Assembly: GCF_000559025.1 (NCBI RefSeq)
Contig: NZ_JAAN01000024.1
Coordinates: 124,001-188,000 of the forward strand
Reading direction: 5' to 3'
DNA length: 64,000 nt
DNA from: Luteimonas huabeiensis HB2
Lineage (GTDB): Bacteria; Pseudomonadota; Gammaproteobacteria; Xanthomonadales; Xanthomonadaceae
The notes under the pieces are model-generated. The model made no database searches. It was given only the letters and a program-made list of their open reading frames with translations, and was not told the origin of the DNA. The first letter of the stretch is position 1. Each line of letters opens with the position of its first letter. The position numbers and the translations under genes were made by a program. Below are positions 9,178-17,533 of this stretch, piece by piece.

Positions 9178-9201
9178 CGGGCCTCCGGGCCCGTTTTTTT
9201 T
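9178..9201 (+). terminator. Intrinsic terminator between the two PHO-box clusters
   Basis: CGGGCC (9178-9183), loop TCCG, GGCCCG (9188-9193), then eight T residues (9194-9201). A perfect six-pair GC stem with a long T run is a strong Rho-independent terminator on the plus strand. It could end the nuclease gene transcript (225 bases downstream of its stop) or a short RNA starting after the upstream PHO box. Confidence 0.85.
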
Positions 9202-9249
9202 GCGCCTGCCGCCCCCCGTCCGCGGGCGTTCCCCAGGCCTTGCGGCCAC

Positions 9250-9278
9250 GTGTCATCACCCTGTCATAAAAACATCAT
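9250..9278 (+). promoter_or_regulatory. Triple PHO box of the pst promoter
   Basis: Three heptamers in 11-bp register: GTGTCAT (9250-9256), CTGTCAT (9261-9267) and ACATCAT (9272-9278). The middle copy is a perfect PhoB heptamer, the first differs at one base, the third keeps only the TCAT core. CATAGC at 9281-9286 could serve as the -10. The pstS ATG is 51 bases beyond the last repeat. This is the expected position for phosphate-starvation control of pstSCAB-phoU by PhoB; no phoB or phoR gene is in the window. Confidence 0.8.
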
Positions 9279-9328
9279 TCCATAGCGTCCATTGCCGGAT
9301 CGCCGGCCACACCCCGATTGGAGCGCGC

Positions 9329-10447
9329 ATGAACCTGCATCCCGCCCGCCTTGCCGCCCTGACCCTGGCCATCGGCCTCGGTCTCGGCCTCGCCGCCTGC
9401 CAGCCGGCCTCCGACGACGCGCAGGCCCCGGCCGCCGGCGCCGAGGGCGGCCAGTCCGCCGCACAGGGCGCCGGCGACCGCGTCGCTGCGGAGATCTCCG
9501 GCGCGGGCGCCTCCTTCATCTTCCCGCTGATCTCCAAGTGGTCGGCCGACTACAACGCCGCCACCGGCCACAAGGTCAACTACCAGTCGATCGGCTCCGG
9601 CGGCGGCATCGCCCAGATCAAGGCCGGTACCGTGGACTTCGGCTCATCCGACAAGCCGCTCGACAGCGCCGAACTCGAGTCCGCCGGCCTCGGCCAGTTC
9701 CCGTCGGCGATCGGCGGCGTGGTGCCGGTGGTCAACCTCGAAGGCATCGCCCCGGGCCAGCTGCGCCTGGACGGCGAGACCCTCGCGCGCATCTTCCTGG
9801 GCGAGATCCAGACCTGGAACGACCCGGCCATCGCCGGCCTCAACCCCGGCGTGAACCTGCCGGCCGGCAAGATCAGCATCGTCCACCGCTCCGACGGTTC
9901 GGGCACCACCTTCAACTTCACCAACTACCTGTCCAAGGTCAGCGAGGCGTGGAAGTCGAAGGTCGGCGAAGGCACCTCGGTGCAGTGGGCCAGCGGCGTG
10001 GGCGGCAAGGGCAACGAGGGCGTGGCGTCCTACGTGCAGCAGATCGCGGGCTCGATCGGCTATGTGGAGCTGGCCTACGCGCTGCAGAACGGCATGCCCT
10101 ACGCCTCGCTGCGCAACGCCGCCGGCAACTGGGTGGAGCCGAGCGAGGCCACCTTCGCCGCCGCCGCCGAGACCGCGGACTGGGCCAGCGCGCAGGATTT
10201 CAACCTGGTCATCACCAACGCCCCGGGCGAGAACGCTTGGCCGATCACCGCGACCAACTTCATCCTGATGCACAAGCAGCCGCGCGATGCGGCGCGCTCG
10301 CAGGCGACGCTGGCGTTCTTCAAGTGGGCGTTCGAACAGGGCCGCGGCCAGGCCAGCGAACTGCACTACGTGCCGCTGCCGGCGCCGCTGGTGCAGCAGA
10401 TCGAGGCCTACTGGCAGAGCGAGTTCGGCTTCCAGCCGCAGCCGTAA
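9329..10447 (+). CDS. pstS: Phosphate ABC transporter substrate-binding lipoprotein PstS
   Basis: 372 residues from ATG 9329-9331. A lipoprotein signal ends with lipobox LAAC (Cys 24). The mature protein shows the PstS phosphate-binding signatures: ISGAGASFIFPLISKW, VNYQSIGSGGGIAQI, VDFGSSDKPL, IVHRSDGSGTTFNFTNYL and GSIGYVELAYAL. It binds inorganic phosphate in the periplasm and delivers it to PstCA. First gene of pstS-pstC-pstA-pstB-phoU, 51 bases downstream of a triple PHO box, so expression in phosphate starvation is expected. Confidence 0.97.
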   Translation: MNLHPARLAALTLAIGLGLGLAACQPASDDAQAPAAGAEGGQSAAQGAGDRVAAEISGAGASFIFPLISKWSADYNAATGHKVNYQSIGSGGGIAQIKAGTVDFGSSDKPLDSAELESAGLGQFPSAIGGVVPVVNLEGIAPGQLRLDGETLARIFLGEIQTWNDPAIAGLNPGVNLPAGKISIVHRSDGSGTTFNFTNYLSKVSEAWKSKVGEGTSVQWASGVGGKGNEGVASYVQQIAGSIGYVELAYALQNGMPYASLRNAAGNWVEPSEATFAAAAETADWASAQDFNLVITNAPGENAWPITATNFILMHKQPRDAARSQATLAFFKWAFEQGRGQASELHYVPLPAPLVQQIEAYWQSEFGFQPQP

Positions 10448-10471
10448 GCGCCGCCGCCGGACGCCGCCCCG

Positions 10472-11443
10472 ATGAACGCGACCTCCGCCCACGCCGCGCC
10501 GGCCCCGACCGGCCGCGACGTCCGCGACGCGCGCGCCGACCGCCTGTTCCGCTGGGCGCTGACCGGCACCGTGGTCTTCGTGCTGGTCGCGCTCGCCAGC
10601 GCCGCCCTGTCGATGCTGTGGGGCGGCCGCGAGGTGCTGGCCGCCCAGGGCCTGAGCTTCTTCTACTCCGCCGACTGGAACCCGGTCGAGAACCGCTACG
10701 GGGCGCTGGTGCCGATCTACGGCACCCTGGTCACCGCGGTCATCGCCATGCTGATCGCGGTGCCGGTGAGCTTCGGCATCGCGTTCTTCCTGACCGAGGT
10801 GGCGCCGCGCTGGATGCGCGGGCCGGTGGGCACCGCGATCGAACTGCTGGCCGGCGTGCCGTCGATCATCTACGGCATGTGGGGCCTGTTCGTGCTGGTG
10901 CCGATGATGACCCGGTACGTCACCCCCTGGCTCAACGACCACCTCGGCACCATCCCCGGCCTGGGCGTGCTGTTCCGCGGGCCGCCGCTGGGCATCGGCA
11001 TGCTCACCGCCGGCTTCGTGCTGGCGATCATGGTCATCCCCTTCATCTCCTCGGTCATGCGCGAGGTGTTCCTGACCGTGCCCACGCGGCTGAAGGAATC
11101 GGCCTACGCGCTGGGCGCGACCAAGTGGGAGGTGAGCTGGGACATCGTGCTGCCCTACACCCGCTCGGCGGTGATCGGCGGCATCTTCCTCGGCCTGGGC
11201 CGCGCGCTCGGCGAGACCATGGCGGTCGCGTTCGTCATCGGCAATTCGGTGCGGCTGTCGCCCTCGCTGCTGGAGCCGGGCACCACCATCGCCGCGCTGA
11301 TCGCCAACGATTTCGGCGAGGCGACCGAGACCTATCGCTCGGCGCTGCTGCTGCTCGGCTTCGTGCTGTTCATCGTCACCTTCGTGGTGCTGGCGATCGC
11401 GCGGCTGATGCTGATGCAGCTCGCGCGCAGGGAGGGGACCTGA
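10472..11443 (+). CDS. pstC: Phosphate ABC transporter permease PstC
   Basis: 323 residues, a typical length. Six hydrophobic segments are visible, beginning with WALTGTVVFVLVALASAALSML; a BPD_transp_1 core carries LKESAYALGATKWEVSWDIVLP, the EAA loop that docks on PstB. The segment VPSIIYGMWGLFVLVPMM and the large periplasmic loop with PWLNDHLG are PstC-like. It forms the inner-membrane phosphate channel with PstA. The start is 24 bases after pstS, and the stop is one base from the pstA start, so translation is probably coupled. Confidence 0.97.
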   Translation: MNATSAHAAPAPTGRDVRDARADRLFRWALTGTVVFVLVALASAALSMLWGGREVLAAQGLSFFYSADWNPVENRYGALVPIYGTLVTAVIAMLIAVPVSFGIAFFLTEVAPRWMRGPVGTAIELLAGVPSIIYGMWGLFVLVPMMTRYVTPWLNDHLGTIPGLGVLFRGPPLGIGMLTAGFVLAIMVIPFISSVMREVFLTVPTRLKESAYALGATKWEVSWDIVLPYTRSAVIGGIFLGLGRALGETMAVAFVIGNSVRLSPSLLEPGTTIAALIANDFGEATETYRSALLLLGFVLFIVTFVVLAIARLMLMQLARREGT

Positions 11444-11444
11444 C

Positions 11445-12332
11445 ATGGGCGCCCACGCCATCGACGCCGGCGACACCGGCAACGCCGGCCTGTACGCGCG
11501 CCGCCGCATCCGCAACGTCGTCGCCATCGCGATGTCCTGCCTGACCGCGGGCTTCGGCCTGTTCTTCCTCGGCTGGATCCTGTGGACGCTGGTGACCAAG
11601 GCCATCGGCGGCATCGACCTGCAGCTGTTCACGCGGATGACGCCGCCGCCGATGGCCGAGGGCGGCCTGCTCAACGCCTTCTTCGGCAGCGCGGTGATGT
11701 GCGCGCTGGCGATCGCCATCGGCACCCCGCTGGGGGTGGCGGCCGGGACCTGGCTGGCCGAATACGGCCGCGCCCGCAAGGCCGGCACCGTGGTCCGCTT
11801 CGTCAACGACATCCTGCTCTCGGCGCCGTCGATCGTGCTGGGCCTGTTCGTGTACACGCTGTTCGTGATGCAGACCGGCGGCCGCTTCTCGGCGCTGGCC
11901 GGCGCCATCGCGCTGGCCTTCATCGTGCTGCCGGTGGTGGTGCGCACCACCGACGAGATGCTGCGCCTGGTCCCCACCCAGATGCGCGAGGCGGCGCTGT
12001 CGCTGGGCGTGCCGCAATGGAAGGTGATCGTGCAGGTGCTCTACCGCAGCGCCCGCGCCGGCATCGTCACCGGCATCCTGCTGGCGCTGGCGCGCATCAG
12101 CGGCGAGACCGCGCCGCTGCTGTTCACCGCCTTCGGCAACCAGTACTGGAACAGCGACATCATGCGGCCGATGGCCAGCGTGCCGCTGGTGATGTACCAG
12201 TACGCCGGCAGCCCCTACGAATCCTGGCAGCAGCTCGCCTGGGCCGGCGCCCTCGTGCTCACCGCGTTCGTGCTGCTGGTCAGCCTGATCGCGCGCGCCC
12301 TGCTGCTGCGCAACCGCGTGGCCAACGACTGA
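11445..12332 (+). CDS. pstA: Phosphate ABC transporter permease PstA
   Basis: 295 residues with six transmembrane helices; the first is [21 protein letters not shown]. The EAA loop [24 protein letters not shown] and the typical PstA pattern [18 protein letters not shown] plus [21 protein letters not shown] identify it. It pairs with PstC to form the phosphate channel. A GGAGGGGA Shine-Dalgarno lies inside the end of pstC, immediately before the ATG. The stop codon precedes pstB by about 35 bases. Confidence 0.97.
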   Translation: MGAHAIDAGDTGNAGLYARRRIRNVVAIAMSCLTAGFGLFFLGWILWTLVTKAIGGIDLQLFTRMTPPPMAEGGLLNAFFGSAVMCALAIAIGTPLGVAAGTWLAEYGRARKAGTVVRFVNDILLSAPSIVLGLFVYTLFVMQTGGRFSALAGAIALAFIVLPVVVRTTDEMLRLVPTQMREAALSLGVPQWKVIVQVLYRSARAGIVTGILLALARISGETAPLLFTAFGNQYWNSDIMRPMASVPLVMYQYAGSPYESWQQLAWAGALVLTAFVLLVSLIARALLLRNRVAND

Positions 12333-12367
12333 CCGCCGCCATGACCCGACTCGCCCCGGACGTGCCC

Positions 12368-13198
12368 ATGAACGATCCCTCCTCCCGCGCGCCCCACCAG
12401 CGGATCCAGCTGGCGACGCAATCGCGCGACGCGCTGCCGCCGGCGCCGGTCAAGATCGCGGCGCGCGGCCTCGACTTCTACTACGGCAAGTTCCACGCGC
12501 TCAAGGGCATCGACCTGGAGATTCCGGAGAAGCGCGTGACCGCGCTGATCGGGCCCTCGGGCTGCGGCAAGTCCACCCTGCTGCGGGTGTTCAACCGCAT
12601 CTACGCGCTCTACCCGGGCATGCGCGCCAGCGGCGAGGTGCTGCTGGACGGCGAGAACGTACTGGCGCCCAAGTACCCCCTCAACCGCCTGCGCAGCAAG
12701 GTCGGCATGGTGTTCCAGAAGCCGGTGCCGTTCCCGATGACGATCCACGAGAACGTCGCCTACGCCATCCGCCACCACGAGAAGCTCTCGCGCCGCCAGC
12801 TCGACGAACGCGTCGAACTGGCGCTGACCCAGGCCGCGCTGTGGGACGAGGTCAAGGACAAGCTGGGGCAGAACGCGCTCGGGCTGTCGGGCGGCCAGCA
12901 GCAGCGCCTGTGCATCGCCCGCGCGGTCGCCCTGCGCCCGGACGTGCTGCTGCTCGACGAGCCGACCTCGGCGCTGGACCCGATCTCGACCAGCCGCATC
13001 GAACAGCTGGTCGAGGAACTCAAGCGCGACTACACCATCGTCATCGTCACCCACAACATGCAGCAGGCCGCCCGCGTGTCGGACTACACCGCCTTCATGT
13101 ACCTGGGCGACCTGATCGAGCACGACACCACCCAGACGATCTTCTCCAACCCGTCCAAGCAGCAGACCGAGGACTACATCACCGGTCGGTTCGGGTGA
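12368..13198 (+). CDS. pstB: Phosphate ABC transporter ATP-binding protein PstB
   Basis: 276 residues from ATG 12368-12370 (an in-frame ATG at 12341 would add nine residues; neither has a clear ribosome site). Walker [11 protein letters not shown]-loop [13 protein letters not shown] signature LSGGQQQRL, Walker [14 protein letters not shown] and the switch histidine in [11 protein letters not shown] are all intact. The start of the conserved domain, [20 protein letters not shown], is diagnostic of PstB. It powers the PstSCA importer and also takes part in PhoR signalling through PhoU. Confidence 0.97.
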   Translation: MNDPSSRAPHQRIQLATQSRDALPPAPVKIAARGLDFYYGKFHALKGIDLEIPEKRVTALIGPSGCGKSTLLRVFNRIYALYPGMRASGEVLLDGENVLAPKYPLNRLRSKVGMVFQKPVPFPMTIHENVAYAIRHHEKLSRRQLDERVELALTQAALWDEVKDKLGQNALGLSGGQQQRLCIARAVALRPDVLLLDEPTSALDPISTSRIEQLVEELKRDYTIVIVTHNMQQAARVSDYTAFMYLGDLIEHDTTQTIFSNPSKQQTEDYITGRFG

Positions 13199-13350
13199 GG
13201 CCACGCGCCCGGCCGATGCCCGATCGGCATCGGCTGCGGCGCCGAACGCCCGGCCATGGACGGCCGAGCCGAACTTCACGGAGCCCGCGAGGCTCCGCCA
13301 TGGACGGCAACCACGACACTCCGACCCGACACGTCCCCAGGACCCCCCTC

Positions 13351-14055
13351 ATGACCACCCAGCCCCACGACCACATCGTCAAGAGCTACGACGAAGAGCG
13401 CCGGCGCCTGCTGGGCGAGATCCTGCGCATGGGCGAGATGGCCGCCGCGCAGCTGGAGGCCGCGCTCGACGTGATCGAGCGCCGCGACGACCACGCCGCG
13501 GCGCGCATCGTCGCCAACGACGACGCGATCGACGCGCTGGAAAAGGAAATCAGCCAGGACGTGATGAAACTCGCGCTGCGCGGGCCGCTGGCGCGCGACC
13601 TGCGCGAGATCCTGGCCGCGCTGCGGGTCTCCTCCGACATCGAGCGCATCGGCGACTACGCCGCCAACGCCGCCAAGCGCTCCACCGCGCTCAACCAGTC
13701 GCCGCCGCTGCCGCACACCCGCGGCCTAGCCGTGATCGGCCAACTGGCGGTCCGCCAGCTGCGCGACGTGCTGGTGGCCTACCGCGACAGCGACGCGGAC
13801 GCCGCCCAGCGCGTGCGCGACCGCGACGCCGAGCTGGACGCGCTCTACACCGGGCTGTTCCGCGAGCTGCTGACCTACATGATGGAGGACGCGCGCGCGA
13901 TCACCCCCTGCACCCACCTGCTGTTCATCGCCAAGAACATCGAGCGCATCGGCGACCACGCCACCAACATCGCCGAGAACATCTGGTTCCTGGTCCACGG
14001 CGAGGACAGCCTGCCGCCGCGCGAGAAGCGCGACGACACCAACACCGTCGGCTGA
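13351..14055 (+). CDS. phoU: Phosphate signalling regulator PhoU
   Basis: 234 residues from ATG 13351-13353, with AGGA upstream. Two tandem three-helix PhoU repeats are visible, each with the family metal-binding signature: SSDIERIGDYAANAAKR in the first and AKNIERIGDHATNIAENI in the second. PhoU links the Pst transporter to the PhoR kinase, keeping the Pho regulon off when phosphate is plentiful. Last gene of the pst operon, 152 bases after pstB. No clear terminator follows; the next gene lies on the opposite strand. Confidence 0.97.
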   Translation: MTTQPHDHIVKSYDEERRRLLGEILRMGEMAAAQLEAALDVIERRDDHAAARIVANDDAIDALEKEISQDVMKLALRGPLARDLREILAALRVSSDIERIGDYAANAAKRSTALNQSPPLPHTRGLAVIGQLAVRQLRDVLVAYRDSDADAAQRVRDRDAELDALYTGLFRELLTYMMEDARAITPCTHLLFIAKNIERIGDHATNIAENIWFLVHGEDSLPPREKRDDTNTVG

Positions 14056-14284
14056 GCGCGCCGGCGCGCGCGCGTCCACGCCGAGGACTGGCCGCCGGCG
14101 GCGCCGCAGCATCCGCGCGGGCCGCGTCCGCCCCGCCCGGCCCCGCGCGCCGACCCACGCACGACGCGCGCCCGACCGCCGGCCCGGCCGCCGCATCGCG
14201 GGGGGTGGTCACGAAATCGCCACATCGTCGAAGAGCCCCAAGCCATGCGGCTGCCGCACGCATGTCCCGCGCGCTTCCACAATG

Positions 14285-14307
14285 TTGTCCACAGCTTGCG
14301 TGGATAA
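14285..14307. other. Two inverted DnaA-box-like 9-mers
   Basis: TTGTCCACA (14285-14293) and, in the opposite orientation, CGTGGATAA (14299-14307) each differ from the DnaA box (TTATCCACA or its complement) by one base. The two face each other across five bases, so the site is also an imperfect hairpin. It lies in the 725-base non-coding gap between phoU and hisIE, far from any dnaA gene in this window. It may be a DnaA-titrating or unrelated palindromic site; function is not shown. Confidence 0.4.
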
Positions 14308-14402
14308 CTCGGCGCCCCCGATGGCGCAGGTTTCGCCAGCGGCTTGACAGCCGGCCCGTCGCGGGGTCCTGCGGTGGTCTCGGCGTTCGACCTGCCGCGC
14401 CG

Positions 14403-14690
14403 AAGCAGCCCCTCTCCCGCAAGCATGTCGTTCCGCAAGCGGGCGCATGTCGTTCCTTCTCCCGCAAGCGGGCGCATGTCGTTCCTTCTCCCGCAAGCGG
14501 GCGCATGTCGTTCCTTCTCCCGCAAGCGGGCTCATGTCGTCCCTTCTCCCGCAAGCGCGCCGGATGAGGGCCGCTTTTTGCACGCCTGCGGCGTGCCCCC
14601 CATCCGCCTTCGGCACCGTCCCCCGCTTGCGGGGGAAGGAAAAAACAAAGTGCTCCCCACTTGCGGGGAAGGGAAAACGACGTCGATCCC
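14403..14690. repeat. Composite palindromic repeat element, copy A
   Basis: The left part is a tandem array with a 29-bp period (clear units from 14455, 14484 and 14513) centred on CCCGCAAGCGGG. A middle module follows (GGATGAGGG ... CCCCCCATCC, near 14563-14604), then units in the opposite sense, with CCCCCGCTTGCGGGGG (14620-14635) and a shorter variant near 14654. The same modules in the same order occur at 42887-43167 and, abbreviated, at 30030-30112. No credible gene lies inside; the rest of the 14056-14780 gap shows only the DnaA-box pair. Confidence 0.75.
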
Positions 14691-14780
14691 CGCATGCCGC
14701 ACCGAGGTCCTCGCCCGCATCGGCGACGCCCGGCGACGGCGGCACGGCCATCCGCGCGCCGCATGCGGCGCACGGGCGCT

Positions 14781-15425
14781 TCACCCCCCGGCGCGCCGTT
14801 CCAGCACCTCGCACACCTGCGGCCACCCCAGTCCGCGCGCGCGCAGCAGTACCGCCAGGTGGTACACGAGGTCGGCCGCCTCGCCCAGCAGCGCCTCGTC
14901 GTCCTGGGCGACGCCGGCCAGGGCGGTCTCCACGCCTTCCTCGCCGACCTTCTGCGCGATCCGGCGCACGCCCGATCCGAACAGGCGCGCGGTGTAGCTG
15001 TCCGCCTGCGGCGACGCCGCGCGCGATGCGATCACCGCATCCAGCGCGGCGACCGCGTCGCGCGGGGCGCCGGCGAAGCAGCTCGGCCGCTGCAGATGGC
15101 AGGTCGGCCCGCGCGGCCGCGCCAGCACCAGCAGCGCGTCGGCATCGCAGTCGGCTTCCATCGACACCAGCTCCAGCACGTGGCCGGAGCTCTCGCCCTT
15201 GGTCCACAGCCGGCCCTTGCTGCGGCTGAAGAAGGTCACCAGCCCGCGCTCGCGGGTGGCCGCCAGCGCCGCGCGGTCCATGTAGCCCAGCATCAGCACG
15301 CGCAGGGTCTGCGCGTCCTGCACGATCGCCGGCAACAGTCCGCCGGCCTTGTCCCAGGCCAGCGCCTCGGGATCGAATGTCGCCTCGTTCATGGTGCCGG
15401 GCCGCTCCGGATGATGTTCAGGCAT
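14781..15425 (-). CDS. hisI: Bifunctional phosphoribosyl-AMP cyclohydrolase/phosphoribosyl-ATP pyrophosphatase HisIE
   Basis: 214 residues. The N-terminal HisI domain shows [31 protein letters not shown] and the metal-binding DCDADALL and PTCH segments; the C-terminal HisE domain carries the MazG-like [10 protein letters not shown] and [13 protein letters not shown]. It catalyses steps 2 and 3 of histidine synthesis. ATG 15423-15425 was chosen because GGAGGTG lies six bases upstream inside hisF; a second in-frame ATG exists at 15392. It overlaps hisF by eight bases and is the last gene of the operon. Confidence 0.96.
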   Translation of the reverse strand: MPEHHPERPGTMNEATFDPEALAWDKAGGLLPAIVQDAQTLRVLMLGYMDRAALAATRERGLVTFFSRSKGRLWTKGESSGHVLELVSMEADCDADALLVLARPRGPTCHLQRPSCFAGAPRDAVAALDAVIASRAASPQADSYTARLFGSGVRRIAQKVGEEGVETALAGVAQDDEALLGEAADLVYHLAVLLRARGLGWPQVCEVLERRAGG

Positions 15426-16191
15426 CGCGCACCTCCACGCCCTCGCCGCGCAGGTAGCGCTTCAGCGCCGGGATCTCGATGGTGCCGGCATGGAACACGC
15501 TGGCCGCCAGCGCGGCGTCCACGTCGGCCTCGCGGAAGACCTCGGCGAAGTGTTCCGGCGTGCCGGCGCCGCCGGAGGCCACCAGCGGCACCCGGCACAC
15601 CGCGCGCGCGGCGCGCAGTTGCGCCAGATCGTAGCCGCCGCGCACGCCGTCGCTGGCGATGCAGTTGAGCACGATCTCGCCGGCGCCCAGCCGCTGCGCC
15701 TCGGCCAGCCACTCCAGGGTCAGCCGGCCCGGCGCGCGCGTGCGCGCCGGGTCGCCGGTATGGCTGCGCACGCGCCACTGGCCGTCGTCCTCGCGCACGG
15801 AATCGATGCCGACCACCACGCACTGCACGCCGAATTCCGCCGCCAGCTCGGCGATCAGCGCCGGCCGTTCCAGCGCCGGGGTGTTGATCGAGATCTTGTC
15901 GGCGCCGGCGTGCAGCACCGCGCGCGCGGTGGCGACGTCGCGGATGCCGCCGGCCACGCAGAACGGGATGTCGAGCAGGCGCGAGACGCGCTCGATCCAG
16001 CCGCGATCGACCGAGCGGCCCTCCGGGCTGGCGGCGATGTCGTAGAACACCAGTTCGTCGGCGCCGGCGTCGCGGTAGCGCAGCGCCAGCTCGGCGATGT
16101 CGCCCATGTCCACGTGGTCGCGGAAGCGCACGCCCTTGACCACGCGGCCGTCGCGCACGTCCAGGCAGGGAATGATGCGGCGGCTCAGCAT
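15418..16191 (-). CDS. hisF: Imidazole glycerol phosphate synthase cyclase subunit HisF
   Basis: 257 residues, the standard length. The TIM barrel opens [20 protein letters not shown] with the catalytic Asp in CLDV; the second catalytic Asp lies in VVVGIDSV, and phosphate-binding glycines are seen in FCVAGGIRD and PLVASGGAG. It forms the IGPS complex with HisH, using ammonia to make imidazole glycerol phosphate and AICAR. It overlaps hisA by seven bases and hisIE by eight. Confidence 0.98.
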   Translation of the reverse strand: MLSRRIIPCLDVRDGRVVKGVRFRDHVDMGDIAELALRYRDAGADELVFYDIAASPEGRSVDRGWIERVSRLLDIPFCVAGGIRDVATARAVLHAGADKISINTPALERPALIAELAAEFGVQCVVVGIDSVREDDGQWRVRSHTGDPARTRAPGRLTLEWLAEAQRLGAGEIVLNCIASDGVRGGYDLAQLRAARAVCRVPLVASGGAGTPEHFAEVFREADVDAALAASVFHAGTIEIPALKRYLRGEGVEVRDA

Positions 16192-16940
16192 CGCGCCGCC
16201 TCCAGCGCCTCGGCCAGGGTGAAGCGGCCCTCCAGCAGCGCGCGCCCCAGCACGATGCCGGCGCAGCCCCGCGCGCGCGCCTCGCGCACGTCGGCGGCCT
16301 CGCGCACGCCGCCCGAGGCCTGCACCGCAAGTTCCGGCGCGAGCGCGCGCAGGTGCGCGTACAGGGCGAAGTTGGGGCCGCGCAGCATGCCGTCGCGCTC
16401 GATGTCGGTGCTCAGCAGGTGGACCAGCCCGGCGCGCGCGTAGCGCTCGGCCAGCGGGTCCAGCGCCTCGGCGCCGGTCTCGGTCCAGCCGTGCACCGGC
16501 AGCAGCCAGGCGCCGGCGGTGTCGCGGCGGGTGTCGAGCGCGACGGTGATCCGCTCCGGGCCGAACTCGCCCAGCCACGCCTCGACCCGCGCCGGCTCGC
16601 GCACCGCCACCGAGCCCACCACCACCCGCGCCGCGCCGGCGTCGAGCAGCGCGGCGACGTCGTCGCGCGTGCGCACGCCGCCGCCGGTCTGGACGTTCAG
16701 CGCGGTCTCCCCGGCGATCCGGCGCAACAGCGCGTGCAGGGTGTAGCCGCCGGCGCGCGCGGCGTCCAGGTCCACCAGGTGCAGCCAGGCCGCGCCCTGC
16801 GCGGCGTAGTCGGCCGCCACCGCCAGCGGATCGTCGGCGTAGCGGGTCTCCTGCGCGTAGTCGCCCTGGCGCAGGCGCACCACCCGGCCCTCGCGCACGT
16901 CGATCGCCGGGTACAGGACGAAGCCCTCGGCAGCGCTCAT
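16185..16940 (-). CDS. hisA: ProFAR isomerase HisA
   Basis: 251 residues, from ATG 16938-16940. The TIM barrel has the general-base Asp in [19 protein letters not shown], the second acidic residue in [10 protein letters not shown], and phosphate loops [10 protein letters not shown] and [10 protein letters not shown]. It isomerises the aminoaldose ProFAR to the ketose PRFAR, the substrate of HisHF. The 4-base overlap with hisH upstream and 7-base overlap with hisF downstream indicate translational coupling. Confidence 0.97.
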   Translation of the reverse strand: MSAAEGFVLYPAIDVREGRVVRLRQGDYAQETRYADDPLAVAADYAAQGAAWLHLVDLDAARAGGYTLHALLRRIAGETALNVQTGGGVRTRDDVAALLDAGAARVVVGSVAVREPARVEAWLGEFGPERITVALDTRRDTAGAWLLPVHGWTETGAEALDPLAERYARAGLVHLLSTDIERDGMLRGPNFALYAHLRALAPELAVQASGGVREAADVREARARGCAGIVLGRALLEGRFTLAEALEAARC

Positions 16941-17533
16941 GCCTGCATCTCCAGGAAATTGCGCAACACCCGCGCGCCCACCGCGGCCGAGCGCTCGGGG
17001 TGGAACTGCACGCCGGCGACATGGCCGCGCTGCACCGCCGCGGCGAAGCGGCGCCCGTGCGTGCAGGCCAGCACGCAGTCGGCGGTCACCGGCGCGGCGT
17101 AGCTGTGCACGAAGTAGGCGCGCTCGCCGGCGCCGATGCCCTCGGCCAGCGGCGCCGCGCTCAGCGGTTCCAGCGTGTTCCAGCCCATGTGCGGCACGCG
17201 CACGCCCGGCGCCTCGGCCAGCCGCGCCACCCGGCCCGGCAGCAGGCCGAGGCACGGCGTGTCGTCCTCCTCGGAATGCTCGAACAGCAGTTGCATCCCG
17301 ACGCACACGCCCAGCAGCGGCACGCGCAGCTCGCGCAGCGTCTCGACCAGATCCAGCGCGCGCAGCCGGCGCATCACCGTGGCCGCGGTGCTCACCCCGG
17401 GCAGCACCACGCGATCGGCCGCGCGCAGCGCCCGCGCGCTGGCGGTGATCTCGGGCGCGATGCCCAGCCGCTGCAGCGCATAGGCCACCGAGCCCAGGTT
17501 GGCGCCGCCGGCATCGACCACTGCCACCCGCAT
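16937..17533 (-). CDS. hisH: Imidazole glycerol phosphate synthase glutaminase subunit HisH
   Basis: 198 residues. A class-I glutamine amidotransferase with nucleophile Cys 77 in [11 protein letters not shown] and the His 178/Glu 180 dyad in GVQFHPERS, so the triad is intact. It releases ammonia from glutamine for HisF. The oxyanion-strand motif usually written PGVG reads PGVS here (residues 45-48). The ATG shares one base with the hisB stop (TGATG). The neighbouring his genes make the assignment certain. Confidence 0.96.
   Translation of the reverse strand: MRVAVVDAGGANLGSVAYALQRLGIAPEITASARALRAADRVVLPGVSTAATVMRRLRALDLVETLRELRVPLLGVCVGMQLLFEHSEEDDTPCLGLLPGRVARLAEAPGVRVPHMGWNTLEPLSAAPLAEGIGAGERAYFVHSYAAPVTADCVLACTHGRRFAAAVQRGHVAGVQFHPERSAAVGARVLRNFLEMQA

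Noticed and set aside
5987-9259. Minus-strand open frame of about 1090 codons across the PHA and nuclease genes
   Set aside because: It is antisense to three genes with clear families and has no domain of its own; a composition artefact.
14403-14560. Tandem 29-bp units as a CRISPR array
   Set aside because: The units abut directly with no unique spacers of constant length, and no cas gene is present; it belongs to a dispersed repeat family.
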